Positions 23,401-34,520 of a DNA stretch of 64,000 nucleotides are shown piece by piece. Under the pieces are notes generated by a model. It did no database searches and had not been told where the DNA came from. It saw only the letters and a list, made by a program, of their open reading frames with translations. The stretch is from assembly GCF_030445035.2 (NCBI RefSeq), contig NC_080680.1, positions 112,990,228 to 113,054,227 of the forward strand, in the 5' to 3' direction. The DNA is from Dasypus novemcinctus (taxonomy: Eukaryota; Chordata; Mammalia; Cingulata; Dasypodidae). Position 1 is the stretch's first letter; every line of letters starts with the position of its first letter. The translations under genes and the position numbers were made by a program.

Positions 23401-24089
23401 GACTCTCATTCAGGGGCAAGGACGCCCATGACAACAGGCTTTCTAAGAGATGGTGAGATGTATCCCAATGCCAAGCTGGCCTCAGGGGACCTAACAAGCC
23501 TGAAGCCAAATGGGGGTAACTGTTTTATAGGTTTTATTGAGCAAAAGAGGGAAAGAGAGAGAATGTGTGTCTGTGTGTGTTTGTGTCACAAACTTCCTTT
23601 TCAGGCTCAGAGAATCTCATAATCCTTCTGGATGGGAGTCAGTTTGGGACTATATAAATCACCGGGGTCATCATTCTTTAGAGAGATGTTTGCTACAAGC
23701 CTTGGAATAGAAGGAATGTAAATTTTCTGGAAGTCAGAAAAAGATGAATAAGCATTTCTTCTCTGGTTATTCATGCAATGTGTAACCTCTCTCCCTCCTG
23801 AAATAAAACAGAACTGTCAACCTCTCATGTATCACTTTATTCTGGCAAGTATAACACATCAGAGTTCGGGGAGATAGGCCCTTCACTGCCTCTCCTTGTA
23901 GATTTGGAGACAAGCGGCCATTCTGGTGAGATATTATCAGGCACAGAAGAGCAACTTTGAGCCAAGTGAGAAGTCATGTGGAGCTCCATTCAGGAGGAAG
24001 AATCTCTTCTAACCACATGCCTCTCTCACCAAGATGCCCCCAGGTTGAGGGTTCAGATAGAGAGAGGCCTTGCCTGTCTTCATAAGAGG
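23401..24089. other. unique sequence with short GT run
   Basis: A short imperfect GT/GTTT run lies at about 23563-23586. Nothing else recognised. Confidence 0.5.
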
Positions 24090-24230
24090 CACTAAATTAG
24101 GATCTTCCAACCTGAGCTCTAGACCCACCTCTGCTAATTCTACCTATGAGACCCCAGATGAGTTGCATCCCCTGTGTCCAGAAGTCTTCAGTTATAAAAT
24201 GACAAAGTGGAGTGAGTCACTTTAGAAATA
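24090..24230 (+). mobile_element. MIR SINE
   Basis: 'cctgagctctagacccacct', 'ctatgagaccccagatgagt' and 'cttcagttataaaatgaca' follow forward MIR. Confidence 0.55.
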
Positions 24231-24264
24231 CATTCCAATAAGAAACTTCTATGATCAGTCAATC

Positions 24265-24605
24265 CGTTCAATCCAAAACATAGTCAGTGAGTACTTCCTA
24301 GGCCTTAGGCCAGGTGCTATTATTATTCATGGACTTTAAACCCAGTGTCTGCCCTCAAAGACCTCCCAAACTGGTACTTGAAACAGAGCCCAAATGACCT
24401 ATGTTTGAAGAGTGACAACAGATGTATGGAAAGGGGGAAAGATGGGAGTAAGGACTGATTAACACTGTCTGAAGAGTAGGAAGGGGGAGGTCTGGGAAGG
24501 CTTTCTGGGGGAGGAAAGACTAGAACTGGACTTTAAAGGACCAGTTAGAAGGATCAGCATGAATAAAACCTGGGGGAAGAGAAGTGATTGGGGCTGGAGC
24601 ATTCA
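24265..24605 (-). mobile_element. L2 3' region
   Basis: Reversed L2 order: 'tcagtgagtacttcctaggc', 'tctgccctcaaagacctccc', 'ggtctgggaaggctttctgg', 'gaactggactttaaaggacc', 'gggggaagagaagtgattgg'. Confidence 0.75.
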
Positions 24606-24844
24606 AGGAGACTTTCTCCTTTCCAGAATTGTCTCTTGCCTCCTCAGCCAATGTGTACTAAGAGATCTTGCCCCTTTTCCTGCTCCTTGAGGTGAGACCT
24701 AGGAGAAGGAGTCCATAGGGGCTTGAAGGAAGACATCTTGGGAAAAAAGAAAGGGTAATGACAGGGAGCAAGACTTCTTATGGGATGACTGCTGTAAAGG
24801 AGGTAGGGCGGGGGTCTTGTGTTTTCTAATTCTTTTCCTTTTTC
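24606..24844. other. unique sequence
   Basis: No feature recognised. Confidence 0.5.
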
Positions 24845-24916
24845 ATTGTATTTAAATTCATACATACCCATACATATACATACACATACACATATACATA
24901 CACATACACATACACG
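24845..24916. repeat. CACATA/CATA microsatellite
   Basis: Imperfect tandem CACATA and CATA units from about 24858 to 24916, preceded by AT-rich sequence. Confidence 0.9.
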
Positions 24917-25640
24917 TATTTGGTGGGATATTGGGAAAAGTTTTCAATTAGCAATAATTGCACCTCGGATAAACCTCATTGGCTATGATACAGCCCCTGT
25001 GCAAAGCTGACATACATGTATTTGATTCTATAAGTACATTTTTTAAAAATTTCCTTTTTAGCTTGGTTCTTCCCATCTCCCTCTTCTCCCCTTTCCATCA
25101 CTTTTGTCTGTCATTTCCACATCCCCTCACCCCCACCCGCTAGTTATTCCATGTTAAAAACTGTATCAGCCAGGGTCCTTGCAAGAAAGAGATGGCACAT
25201 ACTTCCAGAGTATCTGAGAAGAATTTAATAAAGGGAAAATTTTAACGATATGATCAGGGTTAAGTAATACTATCAAAAGATGGTAAAACACTGTAGCTGG
25301 CAATAGCAAGCAGCCCTCTAAGCCTGAGCAACCAAAGGTAGAAATCATTAAACAGGGAGTGGGTAATCATGGGAGATACCCCATAACTCCCCTACCAGGA
25401 GCTGAGACCTTCAGTAAAGGAGTGGTGCCTACCTGCAGCCACCCAGAAAGAAAGGAGCCAGGAGAATGATAGCCTGGCCTCCAGCTCCTTCATCTGTCTT
25501 ACCTCCTGCCTCCTATTTGCCAAACCAGCAGGAAGCAGAAGGAAGAAATTCAGAAACAGCCCATAATGATCAGCCTCCAGGCCACAAAGCTGGGTAGGGG
25601 TAGGCAGGGAATGAATTTGAAAAGTCAAAGGGAAAATACC
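24917..25640. other. unique plus unassigned old interspersed repeat
   Basis: From about 25165 ('tatcagccagggtccttgca', 'gagaagaatttaataaaggg') the sequence resembles a common old mammalian repeat whose family I cannot name with confidence. The overlapping minus-strand frames have no domain. Confidence 0.35.
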
Positions 25641-26034
25641 CAGTATAACAACCTAGTATGCATTCTTCCATAAATTTCTCTGCAAACATATAACTCCTTA
25701 GATACTTGCATATTTACATACGTTATACATAGGATTTTTGTCATTGTTTTACAAGAAGAGTTGCACATTGCATACATTTTTTCTCATATTGCTTTATTCG
25801 TTCTACAATAGCTCATGGGCAAATCCTCCAGTCATCTTGTAGAACTTGATTCTTTCTTTTATTTTTTCTTTTTAAATAGCTTCAAAATATACATAATATT
25901 GGTGTGTGATTAGATATTCCAGTAGTTTTTTGTCAGTGTAAGCTGTGCTGTAAAAAAAAAACCCTCTGTATTTATACCATTCTGTTTTAGTGGTATTTTT
26001 TATGCAATGTATTTCCAGAATGGGGAAGACTTTG
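25641..26034. other. AT-rich sequence, possible L1 3' debris
   Basis: 'tgcacattgcatacattttt' and the poly-T segments are suggestive of antisense LINE debris only. Confidence 0.3.
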
Positions 26035-26457
26035 TGTATTAGTAGCCTACAGCTGCTGTAACAAAGTAACACAAACTGGGGGGCTTAAAATATTAGAAAT
26101 TTATCCTCTCACAGTTCTGGAAGCCAGAAGTCTGAAATCAAGGTGTCAGCATGGCTGATTCCTTCTGGAGGCTCTGCAGGAACAGATCTCTAGTCTCTCT
26201 TCTAGCTTCTGGTGGTGGTTGGCAATCCTTGACTTTCCTTGACTCCATCACTCCAAGCATCACAGTATTATCCCCCATGTCTGTACGTCTATGTCCAAAT
26301 TATTTTCTTCTTATAAGGTCACCAGTAATATTGGATTTGGGGCCCACCCTTATCTACCTTCACTTGATTACATCAGCAAAGAACCTATTTTCAAATAAGG
26401 TCACATTCATAGATTCTGGATGGACATGAATTTTGTGGACACTATCTAACCCAGTAT
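26035..26457 (-). mobile_element. MLT1-like MaLR solo LTR
   Basis: Nearly complete inverted MLT1: 'tgtattagtagcctacagct', 'ttatcctctcacagttctgg', 'gaaatcaaggtgtcagcatg', 'cttctggtggtggttggcaa', 'ttgattacatcagcaaagaa', 'aataaggtcacattcataga'. The 92-codon frame inside is not a gene. Confidence 0.9.
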
Positions 26458-27944
26458 ATTTGGTTTAAAATTATGTTGAAGAGTATGAGTTTAGGACCTA
26501 GACTCTGCATCAACACAAAGAGCATGCTGCTAAGTGAAACATTCTCTCTGGTCCATTTCTTGGGTCCTGAGCTTTGCAGATAAGGTGCAAAGAGCAAGGA
26601 GCAGACTTGGAAGAAGAACATTAAACGACCACATTGCAGATTAGACCTTTCCCAGATACATGATGTTTGTCTCATTAACTCTCAGAAAGGTGAAATTAAA
26701 ACAAGACTCCAGCTCATTAAAAACCTTTGGAAAGCAGTCTCATAACAAAATATAGCTCCTTGTGACAATAAGGAGGGCCTTCTTTCAGAGTCTTCCATTT
26801 GGGTTCATTACCTCCATTCCTCCCCCTACATTATTAGAGACCATGCTGTGTCAGTCCATCAGCTGCGATGGTTGTTGACAGAAGTCATTCCTCTCAGCAT
26901 TGTTGCTTTCAGAAAAAAGTTAAGGGAATATCAGAGTAACATTGATGTCTCTGCTCTTCCAGAAACACAAACAGAAAATGTTGTTTTGAGTGTTTTTGTA
27001 TGTGCTCCTTTTTTTTTTTTTAATTTTAACATATGTCTCTTCTGGCCTCTCCAGAAAGCCTGGTTACATTGTGTTCTTCTGGGAAATGCATGTGTCCTTG
27101 CCCAAAACTGTCAGCAGAGTTTAAGTGGGTCTGAGTTGATGCCATCATGTGGGGGACTAAATGAAAACAGACCTGAAGGGGACAGACCTTGGGTGGACTG
27201 CCATTTCAGAAGCTGCCTCCCACATGCAGTTTTCACAGCACCTTGATCTTCAGATCCACAGCCTCTGGGAAAATTGGTGCTTTGGTCAAGATAGGGACTG
27301 GGTGGGTAACTGGTGCAGATTGATTGCACAAAGAGGAGTTAAGGGGTTTGGCTTCTCTGATTTTAACTGCCCCAAGGTCCAGGTTTAACCATGTGACTTT
27401 ATCCTCTCTGGCTTGCCTCTAACATCAATGTTCAGGTACTGATCTGTTTATTCATCTCCTACTTGACTGTAACTCATTCACTCTGTTAAGTCCAGCAGCC
27501 AGCTCAAAGCCTGGCCCAAAGCAATTGGGTGTAATAAACCTAAACATACCCATGCTGTTATTCCAGTAAGGAGTTGGGGATACCATCTAGGCCAGTGGAC
27601 TCGGCTTTCTTTAATGAGAAAATGTTCTACTGGGTTGAAGTGGTATTTAATCAACTGTGAGGGCTCAAGCATGGAAATGCCAATGGGCTCTTGGTTGGGC
27701 TCAGTCAACATTTCCTGAATGGAACAAAGACAACATAAATGCTACACAGGTATGTCTCCATTGTTGGGATAGCATCTACCCTCAATGGAGACAAAGCTGA
27801 ATGTCTAAGTGGTTTGGTTTGGTTTTCTTTTGATTTGTTTTGTTGGAGGAAGTTCTTCTACTCTTGGAGTTTTAAGTAGTACTAGATAAAGACCTCTGCA
27901 AAGAATTACCTTCCCCCTTTGTGGTAGATACTTGGCTTGATGTT
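26458..27944. other. unique sequence, no feature recognised
   Basis: Open frames at 26848-27246 (132 codons) and 27161-27388 have no recognised motif and pass through poly-T tracts (27008-27022), so they are not called. No repeat family seen. Confidence 0.45.
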
Positions 27945-28295
27945 CTCAACCTCCATTCTACCTTTCTTATATTTGAAGAGGTTGGATAATCAATTTGATG
28001 TGTTCACATGATTTGAAAGGAAGAACATAGGCAAGGACCACCTCCTTGGCTTCTGTCACTACTGATTTTCTTGCAGCAGCTTGCAATGTTTGTTCTCCAG
28101 GGTCCCAGGTATTGACAAATGGTGGTAGCAATTCTGTTTGCTTGATCTGACTTCCTGATACCTGGGTTGCAGTTTTTGGGCATCTATTCCTTCTGGCATT
28201 CAGTGGTGGTTGTAGTTGTGGCATCTTCAGAGGTAGCAGTTTCCCTGTTGGGTCAGTACTGCATTGCTTGGAAATCACTCAAGAAGTCTAGCTTA
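27945..28295 (-). mobile_element. unassigned old repeat, left part
   Basis: Reads as an old repeat on the minus strand, continuing at 29767-29870 after the inserted L1 unit ('gttataaaggctgaaagag' and 'taaataattgcatgcttgg' on the minus strand). I do not assign a family. The 103-codon frame here is not a known protein. Confidence 0.4.
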
Positions 28296-29751
28296 CGGGG
28301 GGGCTCTGTCATGGTCCCTAGGGGAGCAGCGGCAGTCCCCCAGGTGCAACGGTAAGAACCAGGAAGGAATGAGGGTCCAACAGTGGGCTCCTGATACTAA
28401 TGACTATGCTTGTGAGCCTATACACCTGAAATAAGAACAAGGCCTAGAGCAGCATTGTGCCTGGGAGTTTCCTCCTGACAGCCTTCATGTTACTCAAATG
28501 TGGCCAGTCTCGAAGCCAAACTCAGCATGTAGATGCAGTACATTCCCCCCAGCGTGGGACATGACACCCGGGGATGAGCCTCCCTGGCACCGAGGGATCA
28601 CTACCAAATACCAGCTGATGATGCAACTAGAAAATGACCTGGAATTAAAGGTTCAATGCGGACCAGCAGAATATCCCTGGCTACATATAATAACAGGAGT
28701 TTAAAGTGCTGTTTAACCTAATGTAAGGGGGAAATGGAAACGAGAAATGAGTTTATATGGCTATGAGTCTCTAAAAAAGAGTCTGGAGGTTGTCAGAAGG
28801 ATTGCCCTTATGCACACCTGAGCAGAGTCTCAGAGACAGATAAAGTAGATACAACCGCAGGTATTGGTCCTTTTGAGGGCTAAAGAGACCCACGGGTTCT
28901 ATGGTCATGGCAGATGGGGTTCACTGCCATGTCAGATGGCCCTTCTTTGGAGTTGGTGTTTCTGCGTGATGGAACTGGACTCAGATGGGATCTCTTTTCA
29001 CAAGACTTTCATGCTACTTTACTGGAATTGTAGTTGGTGTTGGGGTTTAAGATATATTTAGGGGATTTGAATCTCTGGACTGACAATATGATAGCCAGGC
29101 CCTGAGCCTCAACAGACTTCAGCTCCTACACTCTGATTTATTGGGCTTACCCCACTCAGCTAACATGGAGTTGAAGAAGGTCAGCCACCACACCATGGAA
29201 CCTAGAGTGCCTACAACTGAAAGCAGGAGGATTGCATCCAGTATCCATGTGGAATCTAAGCCTCCACTTGACATAGACAGGCAATGGACACAACCAATCC
29301 AATGTCCACAAAGAAAATGTGGCATTGGTGTGGTAAGGGTGGCCATGGTGGCTGCTGGGTGCAGGGAATGGGAGGAAGAGATGAGATGGGGAGGCGTTTT
29401 CGGGACTTGGAGTTGTTCTGGGTGGTGCTTCATGGACAACTACGGGACATTGTAGATCCCCCCAGCGCCCACTGGATGGAACGTGGGAGAGTGTGGGCTA
29501 TGATGTGGACCATTGACTATGGGGTGCAGCGATGCCCAGAGATGTACTTACCGGGTGCAGTAGATGTGTCATGGTGGTGGGAGGGAGTGTTGCTGTGGGG
29601 GGAGTGGGGGGTGGGGGCAGTGGGGTTGAATGGGACTTCATATTTTTTTAATGTAATATTTTTTAAAAAATGAATAAAAAATTTTTAAAAAATTAAAATA
29701 AATTAAAATAAATAAATAAATGCTATGTCCTTTAAGGGGAAAAAAAAAAAA
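28296..29751 (+). mobile_element. 1.46-kb L1-tail retroposon with perfect TSD
   Basis: A complete insertion bounded by a perfect 15-bp duplication, AAGAAGTCTAGCTTA, at 28281-28295 and 29752-29766. It starts CGGGGGGGCTCTGTC and ends in AT-rich sequence, a 19-nt non-A stretch and a 14-nt A run. Its last ~900 bp are homologous to the 3' UTR next to the ORF2 end at 55580-56960, so the element is L1-derived. Its first ~550 bp (including a GC-rich start with CAGCGGCAGTCCCCC) have no partner in this window. It contains no ORF1 or ORF2. A G-quadruplex motif lies at 29597-29625. It is either a 5'-truncated L1 that stops within a very long 3' UTR, or a full-length non-autonomous unit. The frames at 29141-29673 are not genes. 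Confidence 0.9.
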
Positions 29752-29766
29752 AAGAAGTCTAGCTTA

Positions 29767-29870
29767 GAGCCTGTCTCTTTCAGCCTTTATAACTCTTTTC
29801 CAAGCATGCAATTATTTATATTAAACACTCTTCTGATGAAAATGCCTATAGTGATTTCTGCCTCTTGATC
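29767..29870 (-). mobile_element. unassigned old repeat, right part
   Basis: Continuation of 27945-28295 beyond the inserted unit. Confidence 0.35.
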
Positions 29871-30429
29871 GATATTTTGTCATCTGAAGTGCACCATTTT
29901 AAAGTCTTCTCTTTGGAACTCAAAACCATTCCCTTGCCAATGGCTTATTCTTAAACATGAAAGGAAAGAACACAAGGAAGTCCAGAGCCTTGGGTACAGA
30001 ACTAACTTAACTCCCTGGGACCTGCCCTCCTCCCTCGTGAAATGATTATCTTTTTCATATTTTCTAGCCGTGTATTTCAACACTTCTTTTAGGTTGTTTA
30101 CACCTTGAAAGCAGAGAAGGGATTATGTTGTCCTTCAAACTTCTTGTTCCTTTCCTCAGACATGCTTCCCCAGATATACAAGCATCCTGGAGAGTCTAAG
30201 CCTACACCCCAGGAAGCCACCAGCACTTCCTTCTGCCCATGCATAGAACTCTATGCAGCTCCCCTCTAGGCTCTGGGAAAGAACCTGTCCAGGTAAGAGA
30301 AAGCAGCAAAATCAATTACGAAGAGCAACTCAATATCTATTTTTACCTGAAAACAAAGTTGCAGCTCATATTTCTTAGAACACTTGAAAATTCTAAAAAT
30401 GTACTCAAAAGTTCAGTTATCTTAGGGAG
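29871..30429. other. unique sequence, no feature recognised
   Basis: No repeat family or exon recognised. Confidence 0.5.
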
Positions 30430-30620
30430 GCAGTGGGTCCTAGAGAAATGACCAGGTGAGAGTTCTGGCCCAAGCTCTACTACATTGAAGAAACATAACT
30501 TGCTGCATGCTACTCAACGTCTCTCTGAGCCTCAGTTTTCTCCTCCATAAAATTGAGCTACTACTTTGCAGAGGTAGTGTAAAAATAAAATAAAATTATT
30601 TTTCTGACTTCCAGTAAATG
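30430..30620 (+). mobile_element. MIR SINE
   Basis: 'ggtgagagttctggcccaag', 'cgtctctctgagcctcagtt' and 'ttctcctccataaaattgag' follow forward MIR. Confidence 0.75.
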
Positions 30621-30699
30621 TTAAATAATGGAAGTTCCCTTTTCTCTGTTTCCTCCTATAAGAATGGAACCAATCAAGGACTCAGATTCTCATAACACT

Positions 30700-30960
30700 T
30701 ATGAGTTGAAAGGACTTTACAAATCCCATTGCTTAGCCTGGTGCTGGGCAGAGCTGGCAGACAATAAATATTTGTCGAACTAATGAATTAATCATTGAAG
30801 AATGTGATTTAATAATTTCACAAGCCCTAGGAAATGCAGAAATGTGGGATGGCTTGCCAAAGTCCGTAACGAGTTGGTGACAGGACTAGGGATCAACGTA
30901 TGACCCTCGATTCCCAATCAGTATTCCCTGGCCTGACTCCTATTTTATAAAGCCATCTAC
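30700..30960. mobile_element. MIR/L2 remnants
   Basis: 30725-30795 ('agcctggtgctgggcagag', 'gacaataaatatttgtcgaa') is an L2- or MIR-type 3' end. 30820-30960 resembles a reversed MIR. Confidence 0.5.
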
Positions 30961-32639
30961 ATTTCTTGAGATGATTTGTAGGCAAAATAGTACTGATTTA
31001 TGGGGCGCAAATCATAAATTATCCTCAAATACTGATTTCTTGGCATCTGAGACCCATTTTACATGGAGAGGGATTTCAGATTTCCTATAGCAAATCACTC
31101 AGGGGCCAAGGATTACAAAGCATGTTTCCCAACAGCAAATTCCCCCGCTCTCCACACCAGACTCTAAATAAGATGCTGAGAGTGAAGCAAAGAAAGAAAC
31201 AGCAGATGCTGGAATGCGGAGAGCAGGGAAAGAGGTCTTTCGTGGTCTGTGCTCTAAAAATTGTTTAGAAACTTTCTCCTTTCAGGAAGTAAGAGGAGTG
31301 AATCTGAGGTCTGGACAAAGACATCCTTAGTGATACAAAAATATTATGAGTAGGTAACCCGAAGTGTCATGATTCATAGCAGAAAGTCCCGCTAAGCAAA
31401 TGAAATCAGAGAGAGAGAGAGCTGAATATGAGAAGCAGCTCAACACACATGTTAAGGAGAAACCATGAGGTTCAGAGAACGGGCAACTCAAGAGAAAATT
31501 GCCCTTCATTTAAGTGAAAACAGTCCAGAAATTTAGGAATAATAGGATCATTGAACTGGCTTATTTTTCTGGTCCATGCTCCACATAGCTCTTCTCACTG
31601 GAACTCCCAAGGCGGATTCCTCCTGTGGATGAATTAAACCGGGTGAGGAGAACAGGATTCTTGCCCATAATTTTTTCAGCATATCTAGCTGATTTATCTG
31701 TTGATACCACTGTGTTATGGCAGTTAAAACACTGCAACATTAGAACAAGCTGGAACAGACTTTGTGCATTCATAAAAGTCATATGAAAACCACATGTAGG
31801 AGTCGTGGGAGAACTGGTCCCGATAAAAAAGTGCATGCAAACATTCACAATCCTTTGCTTAAAACCGAAGGACGTGGAGTGCTTGGCTCCAGAATTGTAA
31901 ACACTGCAATGGAATTTGGGAATCATCGCCTTGTAGAATCCTTGTTGGTTCTGCTTTCAGACAGGTGAATGTCCAAACTTCATGGGATAAGCACTCTTTC
32001 ATTCTCCTCCTAGGAGAACTCCTATTGGGCAAGAGGAAGTTTATAACATTACTCATTTCTGACCCTACCCACTTTGAATCTGTGTCTCTCAAGATCTTTT
32101 AGGAAGAAACCAGAGCCTTTTAGTTACTCTCTGACTAGAAAATGGAATTTTTCATTTTCTGAGGAGGGAGCTTGGATGGATTTGGTGTCAGAAGATGTGG
32201 CTTGAAGCCAGAATCAATTGGCTACTAGGTGTGCATCCTCGGGTACAAATCTAAAGCATATCTGCAAGGTAACTGTAATAATCACTCACAAATTTCAAGG
32301 AGAGAATGTAGAAATGTTTCTAGAACCCAACTGGAATGCTGCAAATCACAGTGCAGAGTTCCTGAAACTTGTCTAATATATAAACTCTTTCAATTGGGGG
32401 GGGGGGGAAAAACCCTCATAGAACCCCAAAAAGTGACCTCAGACATGGGACACAGTTTCCACGTTGAGAGCCACAGACTTAAACAACAAAGGCCTTGTTT
32501 TATATACTAGAAAGAAATATTTCCATTTCAAACTACCACTGAAAAGTTTTAAAGCCGTTTTTAATACATAATAGGGAAAATGATGTTATCCTAAAGATCA
32601 TCATCAAAACAAAATCACAAAACGTTTTAAATTGTAGAA
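30961..32639. other. longest unique stretch; 12-nt G run
   Basis: No transposable element recognised except a weak MIR-like patch near 32170-32250. A 12-nt G run lies at about 32396-32407. The minus-strand frame 31561-31926 (121 codons, several Cys/His but no patterned motif) is the longest frame outside a repeat. It has no splice or promoter support and is not called. Confidence 0.45.
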
Positions 32640-32840
32640 TCCTTGGCTCCCTGAGAATGAATCAATCCTAGCTGGAGAATCACTGGCACAGCGAAAGGAA
32701 CTCAGATGCAGAAATCAGATTTTCCATCCTGGCTTTGCCTTTCCTAGCTGTGTGATTCGGGGCAGGGAATAAAATCCCGCTAAGCCTCAAAGTCCTCATT
32801 TTAGAATACCGGGCTCAGAAGTACTGATTAAAAAGGTGAG
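32640..32840 (+). mobile_element. MIR SINE
   Basis: 'aaatcagattttccatcctg', 'ttcctagctgtgtgattcgg' and 'taagcctcaaagtcctcatt' follow forward MIR. Confidence 0.75.
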
Positions 32841-32899
32841 AAAATCTCCTGGAATTATGTTCTGCAAAAAAATTGTGAGGGGAAGAAATCCTAGTGCAG

Positions 32900-33080
32900 G
32901 GGTCTTAAGGACAGAGGGTCAAGTCCAACTGTGCAAGCTAGGGCAAAGCCATCACCCTCGCTGAGCCTCAGTTTCCTCTTGACAGAAGCAACGTGATAAT
33001 CTCCCACAAGCTTATCTACCTCGCAGCGTTGCCAGGAGAATCCAAAGTGTTTATGTGAAGGAGCCCGCTCTACAAACAGG
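32900..33080 (+). mobile_element. MIR SINE
   Basis: 'ggtcaagtccaactgtgcaa', 'tcgctgagcctcagtttcct' and 'ctacctcgcagcgttgccag' follow forward MIR. Confidence 0.65.
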
Positions 33081-33740
33081 AAAGCACCACGCAGCGCAGA
33101 ACTTCTCCTGGAAACAGGACGCTGAAACATTGCTCAAGGCTTAGAAACCGCCATCCCTATCTGGAAAATCGAAGCCATCTTGAGGTTAGAGTTCTGGTTT
33201 ATGATCATCTGCTTCTCATGCCAGAAATGAGCTCAGCCGAAAGTGCCATTAACTACCCGCTGCTGGGGTGGGTTTACTGTCAAGATCCTTTTTATCAGTC
33301 AGCTGGCTGTGAAAAGCCAGATAGCGCTTAATGACAGCTATTACCCAGAGAGCCCAGCGGTTCTGCTTCCCCGGGCTCTGGCAAAGCCCGCCCCTCTCTG
33401 GTCCGGGACAAAACACTGATCCTCGTGAAGGATTTCGATTCTCCCTCTTGGCTGCCCTGCAGACCACAACGACTCCACCACAAGCAGAAGGGATAAACGA
33501 GGGGAGAGGGGCATCCCTGAGGGATTTGCCTACTCCTTTCCTATCCTTCCTCCCTTTTATTTTTCCTCCTCTATACGGACCACAGAAGCACATATGATGA
33601 GGAATTAGCCTCCCCAGAGTGGATCCCAAAGCCTCTTTCCAACATTCTAGGAATGATCTCGGCACCCATCTGGGGAGAGTCAGCTAATATTTCAGCTCAT
33701 GTTAATTGAGGTAGCTCCACACTCAAGCTGCTGAACCCAG
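33081..33740. other. unique, GC-richer sequence
   Basis: Open frames on both strands at 33249-33665 (138 and 88 codons) overlap each other and show no motif; neither is called. CpGs are few, so this is not a CpG island. Confidence 0.45.
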
Positions 33741-34520
33741 GGGCTTGCTCATAAGATTATCTCTATTTTAGCTTCATGATTATCCTGAAACATTAGAATT
33801 ATTATTCTCGTTTCATAGCCGGGGTGGGTAGGGAATAGTGGGGAAACGATACTCTACATTGGTCCTTCCAATTATCATGCTGCTGGATCAAATGCATCTG
33901 TTCTGGTTTTTATCATTAAGACTATGGCTACTCAATGAGGCACCTAAGTAAGGATGACTCCAGTCCCAGCACCACCCCAAACAGCTCTGTGCCCTTGGGC
34001 CCTCACCTTAACCCACTAGGATCGGCAGCTTCCTCCTGTTTAACTTCTGCCTGTGTGCAATGTGGTTGTGAGGTTTCATTGAGATAATATGCATGTATTC
34101 TCTGTATATCATGAGACACTGAAAAGCCAGAAGAAGTTGTCAATAAAGCCATAGAAAATATCCAGTCTCTTCACTCAGATGCTAAGTCATCTTCTGAAAC
34201 AAGCAGGCATTATACTATTAATAATATCTGGTAAAGGCCAGGGTGTGACCTAGCTCCTAGAGTCCAGCCTGACCTTACCCACTTGTCTAATACAGGGCAA
34301 CTTTAGGTCAGGAATCTGATGGCCCTCCATGATCACATGACACAGAGTTCAGACATTACTCTGGCTGGCATGCCTTCCAGCTGTGTGATTCAGGCACTCC
34401 CTCTTTGAACCTCAATCTCTTCTGTAAAATAGAGCTAGCAATCACTACCTTACAGGCCCATAAAGATTAAGGGAAAGTAGATGAACATGTTGGCACGGTG
34501 CCCAGCCTGGTAGGGGAGAT
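33741..34520. mobile_element. cluster of MIR fragments
   Basis: 33741-33850 resembles a reversed MIR ('ttatctctattttagcttca'). 33945-34120 ('gtgcccttgggccctcacct', 'gtttcattgagataatatgc') and 34330-34510 ('cttccagctgtgtgattcag', 'gaacctcaatctcttctgta', 'actaccttacaggcccataa') are forward MIRs. Confidence 0.6.

Noticed and set aside
29141-29673. Overlapping plus-strand frames of 104 and 129 codons in the L1 tail unit
   Set aside because: The same sequence in the 12.9 and 21.1 kb copies is not open in a consistent frame, so there is no sign of selection for a protein.
31561-31926. 121-codon minus-strand frame in unique sequence with several Cys and His
   Set aside because: The Cys/His spacing fits no zinc-binding pattern, no homology is recalled, and no splice sites or polyadenylation signal support a gene.
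33249-33665. 138-codon minus-strand frame overlapping an 88-codon plus-strand frame
   Set aside because: Mutually overlapping frames in a GC-richer stretch are expected by chance; no motif on either strand.
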